The position numbers and the translations under genes are program-made. Of a stretch of 64,000 nucleotides of DNA, positions 33,540 to 43,859 are shown piece by piece (positions within the stretch are counted from its first letter, which is position 1; each line of letters opens with the position of its first letter). Below the pieces are notes generated by a model. That model ran no database searches. It was not told where the DNA came from and was given only the letters and a program-made list of their open reading frames with translations. Source of the DNA: Bufo bufo (lineage: Eukaryota > Chordata > Amphibia > Anura > Bufonidae); contig NC_053390.1 of NCBI RefSeq assembly GCF_905171765.1, positions 309,493,466 to 309,557,465 on the forward strand. The letters are read 5' to 3'.

Positions 33540-34025
33540 TCAACCAAAAGGTGGGCTAAAACATATGCAGTACATAAGTGCATACCTATGGATGAAGGGG
33601 GTTATAGTCATATAATATAAACACTGTCCATTGTACCGTAATTCACCTGTGTTATAACTCCCCTCATCCATAGGAATGCACCCATGTACTGCAGTACATG
33701 GGTGTGTTCCTATAGATGAGTGGTCACATTTAATATACACAGGTCAATTATGGTACAATACCTGGACAGTGTTAATATTAAATGTGACTATAACCCCCCT
33801 CATCCATAGAAATTCACCCATGCACTGCTGCACATGGGTGTATTCCTATGAATGAGGGGGGTTATAGTCACATTTAATGCAAACACTTAGGCCAATAATA
33901 GTACAGCTCCTGGACAGTGTTTATATTAAATGTGACTATAACCCTCCTCATCCTAAAGCGTGCACCAATGTACTGCAGTACATGGGTGTATTCCTATAGA
34001 TGAGGAGAGGTTATAGCCATATGTA
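33540..34025. repeat. Inverted-tandem repeat of about 120-150 bp units
   Basis: Three to four units alternate in orientation. Recurring parts are CATCCATAGGAATGCACCC, TGCAGTACATGGGTGTATTC, GGGGGTTATAGTCACATTTA and CTGGACAGTGTT. A satellite-like origin within the hAT element is likely. No coding role is visible. Confidence 0.8.
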
Positions 34026-34482
34026 ATGCATATTTGTCCAGGTCGGCCCTTGAGCTCCCCTTCTTTATATCCAGGCTGTCACTCACCAAGTCTCAGAGAC
34101 AGCCCAGTAGTCCCAGGAGAAAGCAGTGCTGACTCGGGGTGGCGGAGGTTCAGTAGTGACAAGCAGTTGGTAGTGGCGAGCGGTCAGGAAACTGACTAAA
34201 CTGATTGGTGGAGGCGGCAGAGCAACAGTTCCCGCCGTATTCACCACCAATCAGCTCAACATACAAGGCAGCAGTGCCGGAGCGTGTCACAGTAGGGGAG
34301 GGAGGTGTGGTTCAGAGGACAGCGTAGCGTCAGTGCTGCTAAGCAACAGCAGACTGAGTGCTCATACGTCCTATTAAACATGCGTGCTGGCGGCATTTAG
34401 CTTCAATGACCGCCGCCCGCCCCACACTACCTACTAGAGGGCACTGCCTCACATTATTAAAGGGAACCTGTCACCGGTTTTA

Positions 34483-34640
34483 TCGTGCATGGCATTGGGG
34501 GACACATCACCATGGGTATATGCCCAGCTGCCACTAGGAGGCTGACTAGAAACAAAAAAAGTGTTGGCTCCACCCAGGTGGGCTATACCCCTCTGCCAGA
34601 GCCGAGAGAGATCAGTCTAGTTCTAGTGTCCGTAGGAGGC
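34483..34640 (+). repeat. DIRS left inverted terminal repeat
   Basis: It begins TCGTGCATGGCA, which is matched in inverted form by the internal complementary region near 39935-39950. The body pairs with 40140-40275. Confidence 0.85.
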
Positions 34641-35579
34641 AGACATGATCTGCTATCTTTTTTTCGCAAGTCATCCTGCTAATTTTATTTTTTATTTTAT
34701 TTTTCTCTTTTTTCTCTGCAGGTTTCGGCCTGCTGAAGGGGTGGCTCCATCGTGTTCCACTTTAGTTGCCTCCCTGCGGGCGCGTACTCAGGTACCTGGC
34801 AGCCACCCAGTCCCCACTTGAAACTGCTTCCGCAGTGGATTTCCGGTAGACCCACGGCTCCCGTGTTGAGTTCGCCGAGGGGGTGGTCATTGCCGCGCCG
34901 GAAGACGTCGGAAGGTCAGTAGGGATCCGGATCCAATGCAGGGACCCTGTAGTCCTCTTCCCCTTCCCCCTCCCTCCTCCTTTCCCCTCCTCCCCTGGCC
35001 TCTTAGTGCCTGAGGCACTTCTCATCTCCAGAGGGTCATTTTGGGGCCAGGGCACCTGCTAGGAGGTTCATGTTTTTTTTGGGTCCGGCCCTTTAAGACG
35101 GGCGAGATCCCAGTAATCTGAGCTTTTCCGCTCTTTTGGGGATCATTTTGGTGCTCCCCTGGCCTATTCCCCTCGGCGCTGTGTCCCTCCCGCCCCGCGG
35201 CTGCTTCCGGACACCACCGCGATCGCCCGTTTCCGGCCGCACGCTCCTAATTTAGGCCCCAGCTTTTCGGCCGACTAGGCCGCAGGTCATGTGGGGCGGA
35301 GGGAAGCTCCTGGCTTCCCGGGCTTTATTTTTACACCCTCCTCTCCATGGGTGGAGCCCTGGGAGGCGCTTGGCTTTCCTCCAACCCGGTATCTGCGTGG
35401 GCTTCTGAGGGGGGCGTTCCTTTCTGCCGGCTCCTTCCTTTCCTGCAGTGCCTTCCGTTCGCCATCTTGCTGCTCCTCTCCTGCGATCGCTCTCTCTATC
35501 CGGGACACAGCACCATTGGGTCTGGTAGGCAGCCTTTTTGGCTGACTTTTTTTCCTTACCGGCTCCATCCTAAGCCCTC

Positions 35580-36981
35580 ATGTCTTCTTCTGGTCCGGAC
35601 CCCACTCCCCCTTCTGCGATTTCCACCCATTATGCCTGTTCCCTGTGTAATAGGAAGTTCCCATGCGGCTAGTCTAACTCCCTGTGCGCGCAGTGCCTCA
35701 ACCCCAGGCCCGCCCAGGCCGCACCTGCGGTCCCCTCCGTGTCGGTCCTTCCGGAATGGGCTGCTACCCTGTCCCAAGCCATAGGGAACCTTGCCAGCCT
35801 CTCCCAATCCCTGGCGCAGTCTCTGGACCGCCTACCTGCCCAGATTGCGGCCGCCTCTAGCAGGGACTCCCCCGCTGGGGACATCCTATCTCGCACGCGA
35901 TCCCGCAAGCGACCTCGTACGGTCTCGGCCGGGTCCCACTCTTCCTCAGCTTCCTCGGATCATTCCCCGGATAAGTCTGAGACGGGCGAGATTTCTTCTT
36001 CAGCCGCTTCCGCCGCTCCTGGGGACTCCTCTGCTTCCGATTCTGAATCAGAGCGGTGCTCGGCCATACAGGATCTCATTAAAGCCGTCCGGGACGCTCT
36101 CCATGTGCAGGACGATCCTTCTTCCTCCTCCCAGGAGTCGGTGTCCTTCCGCTGTTCTAGACGTTCCACTGGTTTTCCCGAATCACGAGGATCTTGACGC
36201 ACTTCTGGCTAAGGAGTGGCGTCACCCTGATCGGCGCCTTCACCTTACCAAGGCCTCGGATGTCCCTTATCCCTTTTCTGAGGAATCCGTCAACCTCTGG
36301 ACGGTTCCTCCTCAGGTAGACCCTCAGGTTGCTCGCCTGGCTAAAGCTACTACCCTTCCCCTGGCTGACGTGGCTTCCTTGTCGGATCCCGCTGACAAAC
36401 AGGTCGACTCTTTGGCCAAGTCTGTGTTCGTGGCAGCGGGTGCCGCCATCCGTCCTGCGTTTGCCGCCTCGTGGGTGGCCAAGGCCTGCGCTATCTGGGC
36501 AAAACAGCTGGTCCGAGCCTTACCTCCAGACTCGGTCCAGGGGGAACTGGCAGTGCTTGCCTCTCAAATTTACCAGGCATCCAAGTTTCTTTGCGATGCC
36601 TTTATGGAATCGGCCCGCCACTCCGGCCGTGCGGCCGCTAACTCTGTGGCCATTCGCCGCACCCTCTGGCTTTGTTCTTGGGCGGCGGATTCCGCCTCCA
36701 AGAAGGCTCTGATTTCCCTTCCCTTCCTCGGTGGGAAGCTTTTTGGGAGGCGTTTGGAGGAGCTCATCTCTGAGGCCACTGGCGGTAAGAGTTCCCTTCT
36801 TCCCCAGAACCAGCCTCGCCGCCGTCGCTTCCCTGGGTCGTCCTCTTGGGCGCAGTCCTTTCGGGCCCCTCCTGCCCGATCAGACAAGAAGTCCACCAGG
36901 CCTTCCTTTAAGGCCAAGCCCTCCTGGCATGCCAAGCCCAAACCTGCTCACCCCCAGTCCACTAAGCCACCTTCCGCATGA
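35580..36981 (+). pseudogene. DIRS gag-like ORF with a stop and a frameshift
   Basis: From the ATG at 35580 (MSSSGPDPTPPSAIS) it has a short zinc-binding motif CSLCNRKFPCG...CAQC interrupted by TAG at 35670-35672. A Ser/Asp-rich region and HVQDDPSSSSQESVSF follow. A frameshift near 36175-36182 moves to the frame starting FPNHEDLDALLAKEW. That frame carries the conserved DIRS gag core (LAKATTLPLADVASLSDPAD, ANSVAIRRTLWLCSW, LEELISEATGGKS) and a basic tail to 36981. About 470 codons in total. Confidence 0.88.
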
Positions 36982-37019
36982 CTCGGCTCCGGTCAAGGTG
37001 AGGGGGGCGCCTGCTCACC

Positions 37020-38640
37020 TTTCAGAGTATCTGGCAAGCAAGTGTGGAGGACGCTTGGGTTCTGGAGGTGGTTTCCTCCGGATACAAGATCGAATTTTCC
37101 GGTCTCCCGTCGGGACGGTTCTTCCTGACGTCGCCCCCCATGTCCCCCACCAGGGCAGACGAGTTTTTTCAGGCCATTCGTTCCCTTCGCTCTCTAGGGG
37201 TCATCGTTCCGGTTCCGGAATCAGAACGCTTTCGGGGTTTCTACTCGAACCTGTTTACGGTTCCCAAGAAGGACAGTTCGCTCCGTCCAATCCTGGACCT
37301 GAAGGCGCTCAATCACTTCGTCCGCGTCCGTCATTTTTCGAATGGAATCCCTCTGGTCGGTGATTGCCTCCTTGGAGGCGGACGAGTTCCTGTCGTTCAT
37401 CGACATTCAGGACGCTTATCTACACGTCCCCATTGCCCTCTCCCATCAAAAGTTCCTTCGCGGTAGGTTCTCTTCATTTTCAATTCGTCGCCCTGCCCTT
37501 CGGCCTGGCCTCTGCCCCGAGGATTTTCACAAAGGTGCTAGCGCCTCTCGTTGCCGTTCTCCGTGCCAGGGGGGTCGCATTAGTGCCTTACCTGGACCAC
37601 CTTCTGATCCGGGCTCCGTCATTGGAGAACAACCTGTCCAGCCTACGCATCACCTTCTCGGCTCTTGCCCAATTCGGGTGGCTCATCAACCACTCCAAGT
37701 CCTCTCTCATCCCATGCCGGAGGATGCCCTTTCTGGGCATGATCTTCGACACTCGCCTCGGGCGGGTGTTCCTTCCCCCAGAGAAAATTGCCTCTCTTCA
37801 GGCGGGGGTGACTCGTCTCCGCGACCCGTCCTCTCTGACCATCAGGATGTGTATGCGCGTCCTGGGGAGGATGGTGGCCTCATTCGAGGCCATTCCCTAT
37901 TCCCAATTTCACTCCCGGGACCTTCAGTTGTTCATCCTATCCAGGTGGGACAAGTCCCCGGCAGGCCTCGATCGCCGGACCCGTCTCCCTCCCGAGCTTT
38001 GCCAGGATCTCTCCTGGTGGCTGAATCCTCGGACGGTGTCCCTGGGCCGGTCCTTCCTTCCCCCCAGTTAGCGGGTGATCACCACGGATGCCAGCCTCTC
38101 GGGTTGGGGGGCAGTTTTCGAATCCCTCACTGTCCAGGGTCTTTGGTCTGTTCAGGAGTCCTCCCTGCAGATCAACGTTCTCGAACTCAGAGCAATTTTC
38201 CTGGCACTGTCTCATTGGACCCCACGTCTCCGCAGTCTCCCGATCCGGGTTCAGACGGACAATTCCACCGCCGCGGCCTATGTGAACCACCAAGGGGGCA
38301 CCAGGAGTGTGATGGCCCTACAGGAAGCCTCCCGTATCCTGCGGTGGGCGGAGAAGCACATTCCTGTCCTCTCCACCGTACACATTCCCGGGGTCGAGAA
38401 TTGGGCGGTAGACTTCCTCAGTCGTCAGCTCGTCGACCCGGGCGAATGGTCTCTCCACCCAGAAGTGTTCCTCCAACTTTGTCACCGTTGGGGAACTCCG
38501 GACGTGGATCTCTTCGCGTCGCGCCTCAACCGCAGGCTCCCGTGCTATGTCGCGCGGTCCAGGGACCCTCAGGCTCACGGTCGACGCCCTAGTTCTGCCT
38601 TGGTCTCAGTTCGACCTTATGTAACTTTTTCCCCCCATTC
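37020..38640 (+). pseudogene. DIRS reverse transcriptase-RNase H, frameshifted, catalytic residue altered
   Basis: Three frames are needed. The first (37020-37330) has GYKIEFSGLPSGRFFLTSPP and NLFTVPKKDSSLRPILDLKA. The second has ESLWSVIASLEADEFLSFID (IQDAYLHVPI). The third (from about 37460) has FVALPFGLASAPRIFTKVLA, and the YxDD box reads YLDH (37589-37600), so one catalytic Asp is His. A TAG at 38069-38071 precedes the RNase H start VITTDASLSGWGAVFES, then LRAIFLALSHW, VQTDNSTAAAYVNHQGG and HIPGVENWAVDFLSR. It is a dead copy of the DIRS polymerase. Confidence 0.9.
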
Positions 38641-38829
38641 CTCTCCTGCCCCGAGTACTCAAGCGTCTCAAGGCAGCCCGTGTTCTGGCGATCCTGGTGG
38701 CTCCGGAATGTCCCCGCAGGGCGTGGTACGCAGATCTGGTGTTTCTGCTCGCCGACGTTCCGTGGCGACTTCCTCTGCGCCACGATCTCCTTTCCCAGGG
38801 CCCTCTGTTCCACCCGAATTTACCTCAGC

Positions 38830-39877
38830 TTCGTTTGACGGCATGGCTGTTGAGACCGCGGTCCTGAAGTCCCGTGGCCTCTCGGACTCGGTCATCCAGA
38901 CGATGCTTCACGCTCGCAAGCCCCAGTCGGCCCGCATTTACTACCGGACCTGGAGAGCGTATTTTGCCTGGTGCGAATCCGGGCGTTTTCGCCCTCTCCG
39001 TTTCTCCGTCCCTCATTCTGGCCTTCCTTCAGGCCGGTTTTGAGAAGGGTCTTCGCCTGGCTTCTCTCAGGGGGCAGATTTCGGCCCTCTCGGTCCTCTT
39101 CCAGCGTCCTGTGGCCTCGCGGGCTCAGGTTAGGACTTTTCTCCAGGGTGTTGCTCGCCGAGCCCCTCCCTTTCGCTATCCGGTGGAGCCGTGGGACCTG
39201 AATCTCGTCCTCGACACCCTTCAGTCATCGCCCTTCGAGCCCTTGGCAGAGATCTCGCTGTCGTTTGTCTCGTTTAAGGTGGCCTTCCTCGTGGCCGTCG
39301 CCTCCATCCGCCGGGTCTCCGAACTTGCGGCGCTTTCTTGGCGTTCGCCTTTCCTGGTGTTCCATCAGGACAAGGTGGTTCTGCGCCCCGTTCCCTCCTT
39401 TCTCCCGAAGGTGGTCTCCTCGTTTCATATTAATGAGGAAATCATCCTTCCTTCCTTCTGCCCTAATCCTTCTCACTCTAGGGAGAAATCCCTCCATTGC
39501 CTGGATGTTGTTCGAGCTCTGCGACTGTATCTTCGCCTCACGGAACCCTTCCGTCGTTCGGACTCTCTTTTTGTGGTCCCGGCGGTCCTCGTAAGGGTTT
39601 GCCTGCCTCCAAGGCCACCAATTCTCGCTGGGTTCGGTCGGCTGTCAAGGAGGCCTATGTCGCGAAGGGCCGTGCTCCCCCTTCCAGGTTGACCGCACAT
39701 TCGACTAGGGCAGTTGGGGCTTCCTGGGCAGTATGTCATCAGGCATCGGCTTCCCAGGTCTGCCGGGCCGCCACCTGGGCGTCAGTTCACACTTTCTCTA
39801 AGTTCTACCATATTCATTCCCTGGCTTCTGCTGACGCCAGCCTGGGGCGCAAGGTTCTGCAAGCAGCTGTGCTTTAG
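38830..39877 (+). pseudogene. DIRS tyrosine recombinase, frameshifted
   Basis: The N-terminal SAM-like part (LSDSVIQTMLHARKPQSARI, YYRTWRAYFAWC) is followed, after a frameshift near 38990, by FLQAGFEKGLRLASLRGQIS. The catalytic domain has the first Arg in ASIRRVSELAALSW (about 39301). A second shift near 39590 leads to LTAHSTRAVGASWA (H-x2-R, about 39698) and the nucleophile in HTFSKFYHIHSL (about 39805). All expected catalytic residues are visible but in different frames. In DIRS elements this enzyme integrates the circular cDNA. Confidence 0.9.
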
Positions 39878-39934
39878 ATTGGCGGCATGGCGCTTTTTTC
39901 TTCCCTCCCTCGGGGACTGCTTCTGGACGTCCCA

Positions 39935-40329
39935 TGGTGCCATGCACGAGAAAATTAGATTTTTTGTACTCACCGTAAAATCCTCTTCTCGTAGTAGGCA
40001 TTGGGGGACACAGATCCCACCCTTCTTGAGTTTCTTCTTGTTTGAGGTCCCGGCGTTTGCCTAAGTGGTTGTCGGGTTTCCCCAGTTGAAGACTTGTTGG
40101 CTTTCAGTTTTTCTTTTTGGTTCAGGTGTGACGTTCCTACTGCTTTTGTACCGACTGATCTCTCTCGGCTCTGGCAGATGGGTATAGCCCACCTGGGTGG
40201 AGCCAACACTTTTTTTGTTTCTACTGTCAGCCTCCTAGTGGCAGCTGGGCATATACCCATGGTGCTGTGTCCCACAATGCCTACTACGAGAAAAGGATTT
40301 TACGGTGAGTACAAAAAAATCTAATTTTT
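39935..40329 (-). repeat. DIRS internal complementary region and right inverted repeat
   Basis: The internal region (39935-40020) contains TGTACTCACCGTAAAATCC next to ATGCCTAC-type sequence. The outer right end (about 40285-40325) carries the inverted form, GGATTTTACGGTGAGTACA. This pair is the circle-junction template in DIRS models. Confidence 0.83.
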
Positions 40330-40715
40330 AACCATAAGAATCATCGGCATCCTGAGATAGTTCTCCTCCACCCTAATCATCCTAGTTTTTATTTTTATTT
40401 TAAACACCTCCAAGTACTTCTTTTACGGTCCACTTTCGCTTTTTTCAAGATATGTAAATTAAATGCTTACATCATCACTTCCCATTCCCGTTATAAGAGT
40501 GACAGAATCTAAAGATCCTACCCTCCTCCCGAACTCACGTCCCAAATCCTGCGCATGTGCAGAACCAGTCACCTCACTCACTGATGAAAAAAAAATCTAG
40601 AATTTTTTGTGATTACGAAGATATAGCACTATATTCTAGATGTTCGCGAATTCTCGAAGTGCCGATATTCGCAATAAAAATTCGTGATTAGAATATTCGC
40701 GATCAACACTACTAC
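40330..40715. other. hAT interior between DIRS and foldback
   Basis: AT-rich spacer with no gene. A short set of GAATATTCGCGA-type inverted motifs lies at about 40640-40700. Confidence 0.45.
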
Positions 40716-41320
40716 TGATCATATAATGTACAGAACCGAAAAAGGAGAAGAGGCCTCCCTACAATACCGTAAATGAGGGCAACCAGAACCAATCATGTAA
40801 ACCTAAAAATGTTGCTAGAAAAACAACCATAGAATGGCCAATAAAAATATAAATATTTTAATAAATCATCAATTGATCAAAAAATATTTAAATTAAAGAC
40901 ATTTTCACAGAATTACTATGGAGAAAAATCAGCAAAACAACCTGGATGCAGTAGTCCCCCCTGTCGGTGCCTCAAAAGCCCGCCAAATAGATGACATACA
41001 TGTCCATGCAATATGCAGTAAGGTGATTCACAAGTAGCAAATATCAGGTGAATACCTGCTACAAGTGACTGTGATATTCACCTCGCTGCACAGCCCAGTG
41101 GAGAGTTAGTGTGTACTGGTAGGGCCCTAAATGGTAATACTCTAGAGCACATAATCACATACCATCCGTTAAATAATTTCAAATGAATATGCCCCTAAAC
41201 AACAGGTCATGGATAGCAGACTACAAAGTAACAAACTATTACACAGAAGTACCCACTGGGAACGTGAACATACCCATAGACATGATGAAGGGCTGAGACA
41301 CCGAACATAAGGCAGGCAAG

Positions 41321-41360
41321 AACCCCGACGCGCGTTTCGCCTCAGCTTCGTCAGGAGGTT
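41321..41360 (-). ncRNA. Mirror hammerhead ribozyme on the minus strand
   Basis: It is the exact inverted copy of the motif at 41367-41406, centred on 41363.5. Both strands of this insertion could therefore make a self-cleaving RNA, and only 6 bp separate the two motifs. Confidence 0.83.
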
Positions 41361-41366
41361 ATAAAT

Positions 41367-41406
41367 AACCTCCTGACGAAGCTGAGGCGAAACGCGCGTC
41401 GGGGTT
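41367..41406 (+). ncRNA. Minimal type I hammerhead ribozyme
   Basis: In order: stem I strand AACCTC; core CTGACGA exactly as the consensus CUGANGA; a short stem II (GC, loop TGAG, GC, with one bulged A); GAAAC; a tetraloop GCGC; GTC as the cleavage triplet; and GGGGTT closing stem I (six pairs including one G-U). Stem III is only two pairs, as in hammerheads of Penelope elements and plant retrozymes. All core bases are intact. Cleavage is expected after the C at 41400. Confidence 0.85.
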
Positions 41407-41911
41407 CTTGCCTGCCTTATGTTCGGTGTCTCAGCCCTTCATCATGTCTATGGGTATGTTCACGTTCCCAGTGGGTACTTGTGTGTAATAGTTTGTTACT
41501 TTGTAGTCTGCTATCCATGACCTGTTGTTTAGGGGCATATTCATTTGAAATTATTTAACGGATGGTATGTGATTATGTGCTCTAGAGTATTACCATTTAG
41601 GGCCCTACCAGTACACACTAACTCTCCACTGGGCTGTGCAGCGAGGTGAATATCACAGTCACTTGTAGCAGGTATTCACCTGATATTTGCTACTTGTGAA
41701 TCACCTTACTGCATATTGTATGGACATGTATGTCATCTATTTGGCGGGCTTTTGAGGCACCGACAGGGGGGACTACTGCATCCAGGTTGTTTTGCTGATT
41801 TTTCTCCATAGTAATTCTGTGAAAATGTCTTTAAATAATTTTTGATCAATTGATGATTTAATAAAATATTTATATTTTTATTGGGCATTCTATGGTTGAT
41901 CATATAATGTA

Positions 41912-42898
41912 TACTGCGCAGCTGCGAGACTTAGAAGAGAAGGGGTGGAGATGAGCAATGTAGAGGGTGTGTATCATTCGTTTGTGGGCATGGCTGCACT
42001 CCAAGAGTCAGAGAACGCTGGACTCATCTCTGAAGCATGGAGGAGACAGGACTCATCTAAGGTTCATTTACATATATGGCCCATAGCAACTAATCGGATT
42101 CCACCTTTCATTTTCAAATGGAGCTGTCTAAAATTAAAAGTGGAATCTGTGCTATGGTTAACTTCGCCAGTTCTACTTTACACCAGTTTGATAAATGATC
42201 CCCAAATGTCCCTATGGTGTCTACAGCAATTATAATGTCCACTAGAATGCCCCCAGTAATAATAACATCCTATATTGTACTCCAGGTAATAATGCCTGTA
42301 TAGTGTCCCTGAAAAATAATGTCCCCTAATATGTCCTTGTAATAGAAATGCCCCTATAGTTCCTACCCAATAGCAACATTCCCCCACACTACCCCCATAT
42401 AGTAGTTTGCTCCAACACTGCCCCACAGTATTAATTTCTCCACACTGCCCCCACAGTATTAATTGTCCCCCACACTAGTAATTTGCCCCCACATAGTAGT
42501 TTGCCGCCCACTGTCCCTTTAGTAATATTCTCCTGAGCCCCCCAGTAATGTCCCCCAAAGTTGGCACACAAAAAAATAAAAATAAAAGCTAATACTTACC
42601 TGTGTTCCATTCGCTGCTCACTCGTAGATGGTAGGCAGGCGTGCTGTGCACACACATCAGTGTGCTGCGTCCAGACACAGGCGACAGATGACATCATCAA
42701 GCCTGCCGGCGCCAGGATTTTACTACCGCATAGGCTTCAGACCTACTAGGCCTGAAGCTTATAGTGGTGATCCGGGGGCAGGGAACTATGCGCTCCCGTG
42801 CCCCGCCGTAGTTTGTGGGCATTTGGGTCGGCGTTGGGCCCCCAGCAATGCCGAGTCAGGGCTACAGACCCAAACGCCCCAATTATAATCCACCACTG
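41912..42898. other. hAT interior and right end, with C-rich minisatellite at 42190-42560
   Basis: From 42190 to 42560 the sequence is a very degenerate repeat of about 22-28 bp built on CCCCCACAGTAGTAAT-like units. The rest shows no gene. The final 20 bp are the right terminus of the hAT element. Confidence 0.6.
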
Positions 42899-43839
42899 GG
42901 CATTACTGATGCAATCCTGTTTTGTATATCTGCAATGTGCTTTATTACACTCTTATGGGGAGTAGGCTCCTGCTCCCATGTCTCTTTGGCAATGTCCAGC
43001 AGGCCTCTGGCATGTCTGCCATATAACAGTTCGAATGTTGAAAGCCCCATTGAGGACTGGGGTACCTCTCGGATGGCGAACATCAAATATGGCAGCAACA
43101 TATCCCAGTCCTTCTGATCTTGGGATACTACCCTTTTTAACATACTCTTTAGAGTTTTATTAAACCTTTCCGCCAGCCCATCTGTTTGGGGGTGGTACGC
43201 TGATGTGCAGAATTGCTTGATTCGAAGCAGCTTGCACAACTCTTTTGTCACTTTGGACATTAAAGAAGTACCTTGATCTATAGGGATCTCTTTGGGCAAC
43301 CCAATGCGGCAAAACATGGTAAATAGTTCCCTGGCAATAAGTTTGGCTGAGGTATGGCGGAGAGGAATGGCCCCCAGATACCGAGTCGCATAGTGCAACA
43401 CCACTAATATGTGTTGGTGGCCCCGGGCCGACTTTACCGTGGGCCCCACAAGATCCATAGCGATCCGCTCAAAAGGTACCTCTATAATGGGAAGAGGTAC
43501 CAGTGGACTACTGAAATTCGTTTTGGGAGCAGTAATCTGACACTCTGGACACGACGCACAAAACCTCCTAACCTCTTCATAGACACTAGGCCAGCAGAAC
43601 CGCTGGAGTATACGGTATAGTGTCTTTTTGGCCCCAAGATGACGTCCCATTACATGTGTGTGAGCCAAGTCTAATACTGCCTGGCGGTAGGGCTGTGGTA
43701 CTACTAGCTGCTCCACTGCCTCCTGTCGGACCTTGTCGACACGGTACAATAAGTCCTGGGACACAGCCATATGGGGAAACACCGCTTCTGCGCCAAGATG
43801 TTGGGCTACCACATTGATTACACTCTCTCTCTGGCCCAT
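42899..43839 (-). pseudogene. Gypsy integrase, main part
   Basis: Starting at 43839 on the minus strand, the frame shows the H-H-C-C zinc-binding region (H in DLAHTHVMGRHLG, then FCASCPEC), then the D,D35E core: D in IAMDLVGP, D in PIDQGTSLMS, and E in HPQTDGLAERFNKTLKSML. The core residues are present. The protein is cut at VMP by the hAT insertion, whose 8-bp duplication GGCATTAC encodes those residues. The missing C-terminal part continues at 32952 downward. Integrase would join element cDNA to the genome. Confidence 0.9.
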
Positions 43840-43859
43840 ACCAGAGTGGGGTCCTGGAG

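Larger units (their letters stand above)
34483..40329 (+). mobile_element. DIRS-type tyrosine-recombinase retrotransposon
   Basis: Inverted terminal repeats at about 34483-34640 and 40140-40329 share blocks such as GGGTATATGCCCAGCTGCC and GTTGGCTCCACCCAGGTGGG. An internal complementary region at about 39940-40020 matches both outer ends, as DIRS replication requires. No target duplication is seen, as expected for this order. Genes in order are gag, RT-RNase H and tyrosine recombinase, all broken. It is inserted in the hAT element next to a MITE end (GGGAACCTGTCACCGG, 34461-34476). Confidence 0.93.
40731..41896. mobile_element. Foldback insertion carrying paired hammerhead ribozymes
   Basis: Arms of about 540 bp (40824-41362 and 41365-41898) are near-identical inverted copies meeting at a 2-bp centre (41363-41364). 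The left end has an extra non-palindromic tail of about 95 bp (40731-40823). A 15-bp duplication TGATCATATAATGTA lies at 40716-40730 and 41897-41911. No protein is encoded. The layout equals that of the Penelope pair at 2967-6973 and the foldback at 8033-8896, and the hammerheads sit at the centre. A Penelope-derived or Penelope-mobilised element is the simplest reading. Confidence 0.85.
32953..42898. mobile_element. hAT-type element, expanded by DIRS and foldback insertions
   Basis: An exact 8-bp duplication GGCATTAC (32945-32952, 42899-42906) lies in the Gypsy integrase gene, with hAT-like ends CAGGGGCAGATTA and, inverted, CAGTGGTGGATTA. Inside are a GC-type MITE remnant (about 33100-33330), a block shared with the hAT at 19350 (33375-33460), a tandem repeat (33540-34025), a DIRS element, a foldback and a C-rich minisatellite. 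No transposase frame is seen, so it is a non-autonomous or gutted copy. Without the DIRS and the foldback it is about 3 kb. Confidence 0.85.

Noticed and set aside
35287..39739. Numerous minus-strand and alternative-frame ORFs in the DIRS region
   Set aside because: High GC content and low stop density give long shadow frames. Only the gag, RT-RNase H and recombinase frames show conserved motifs.
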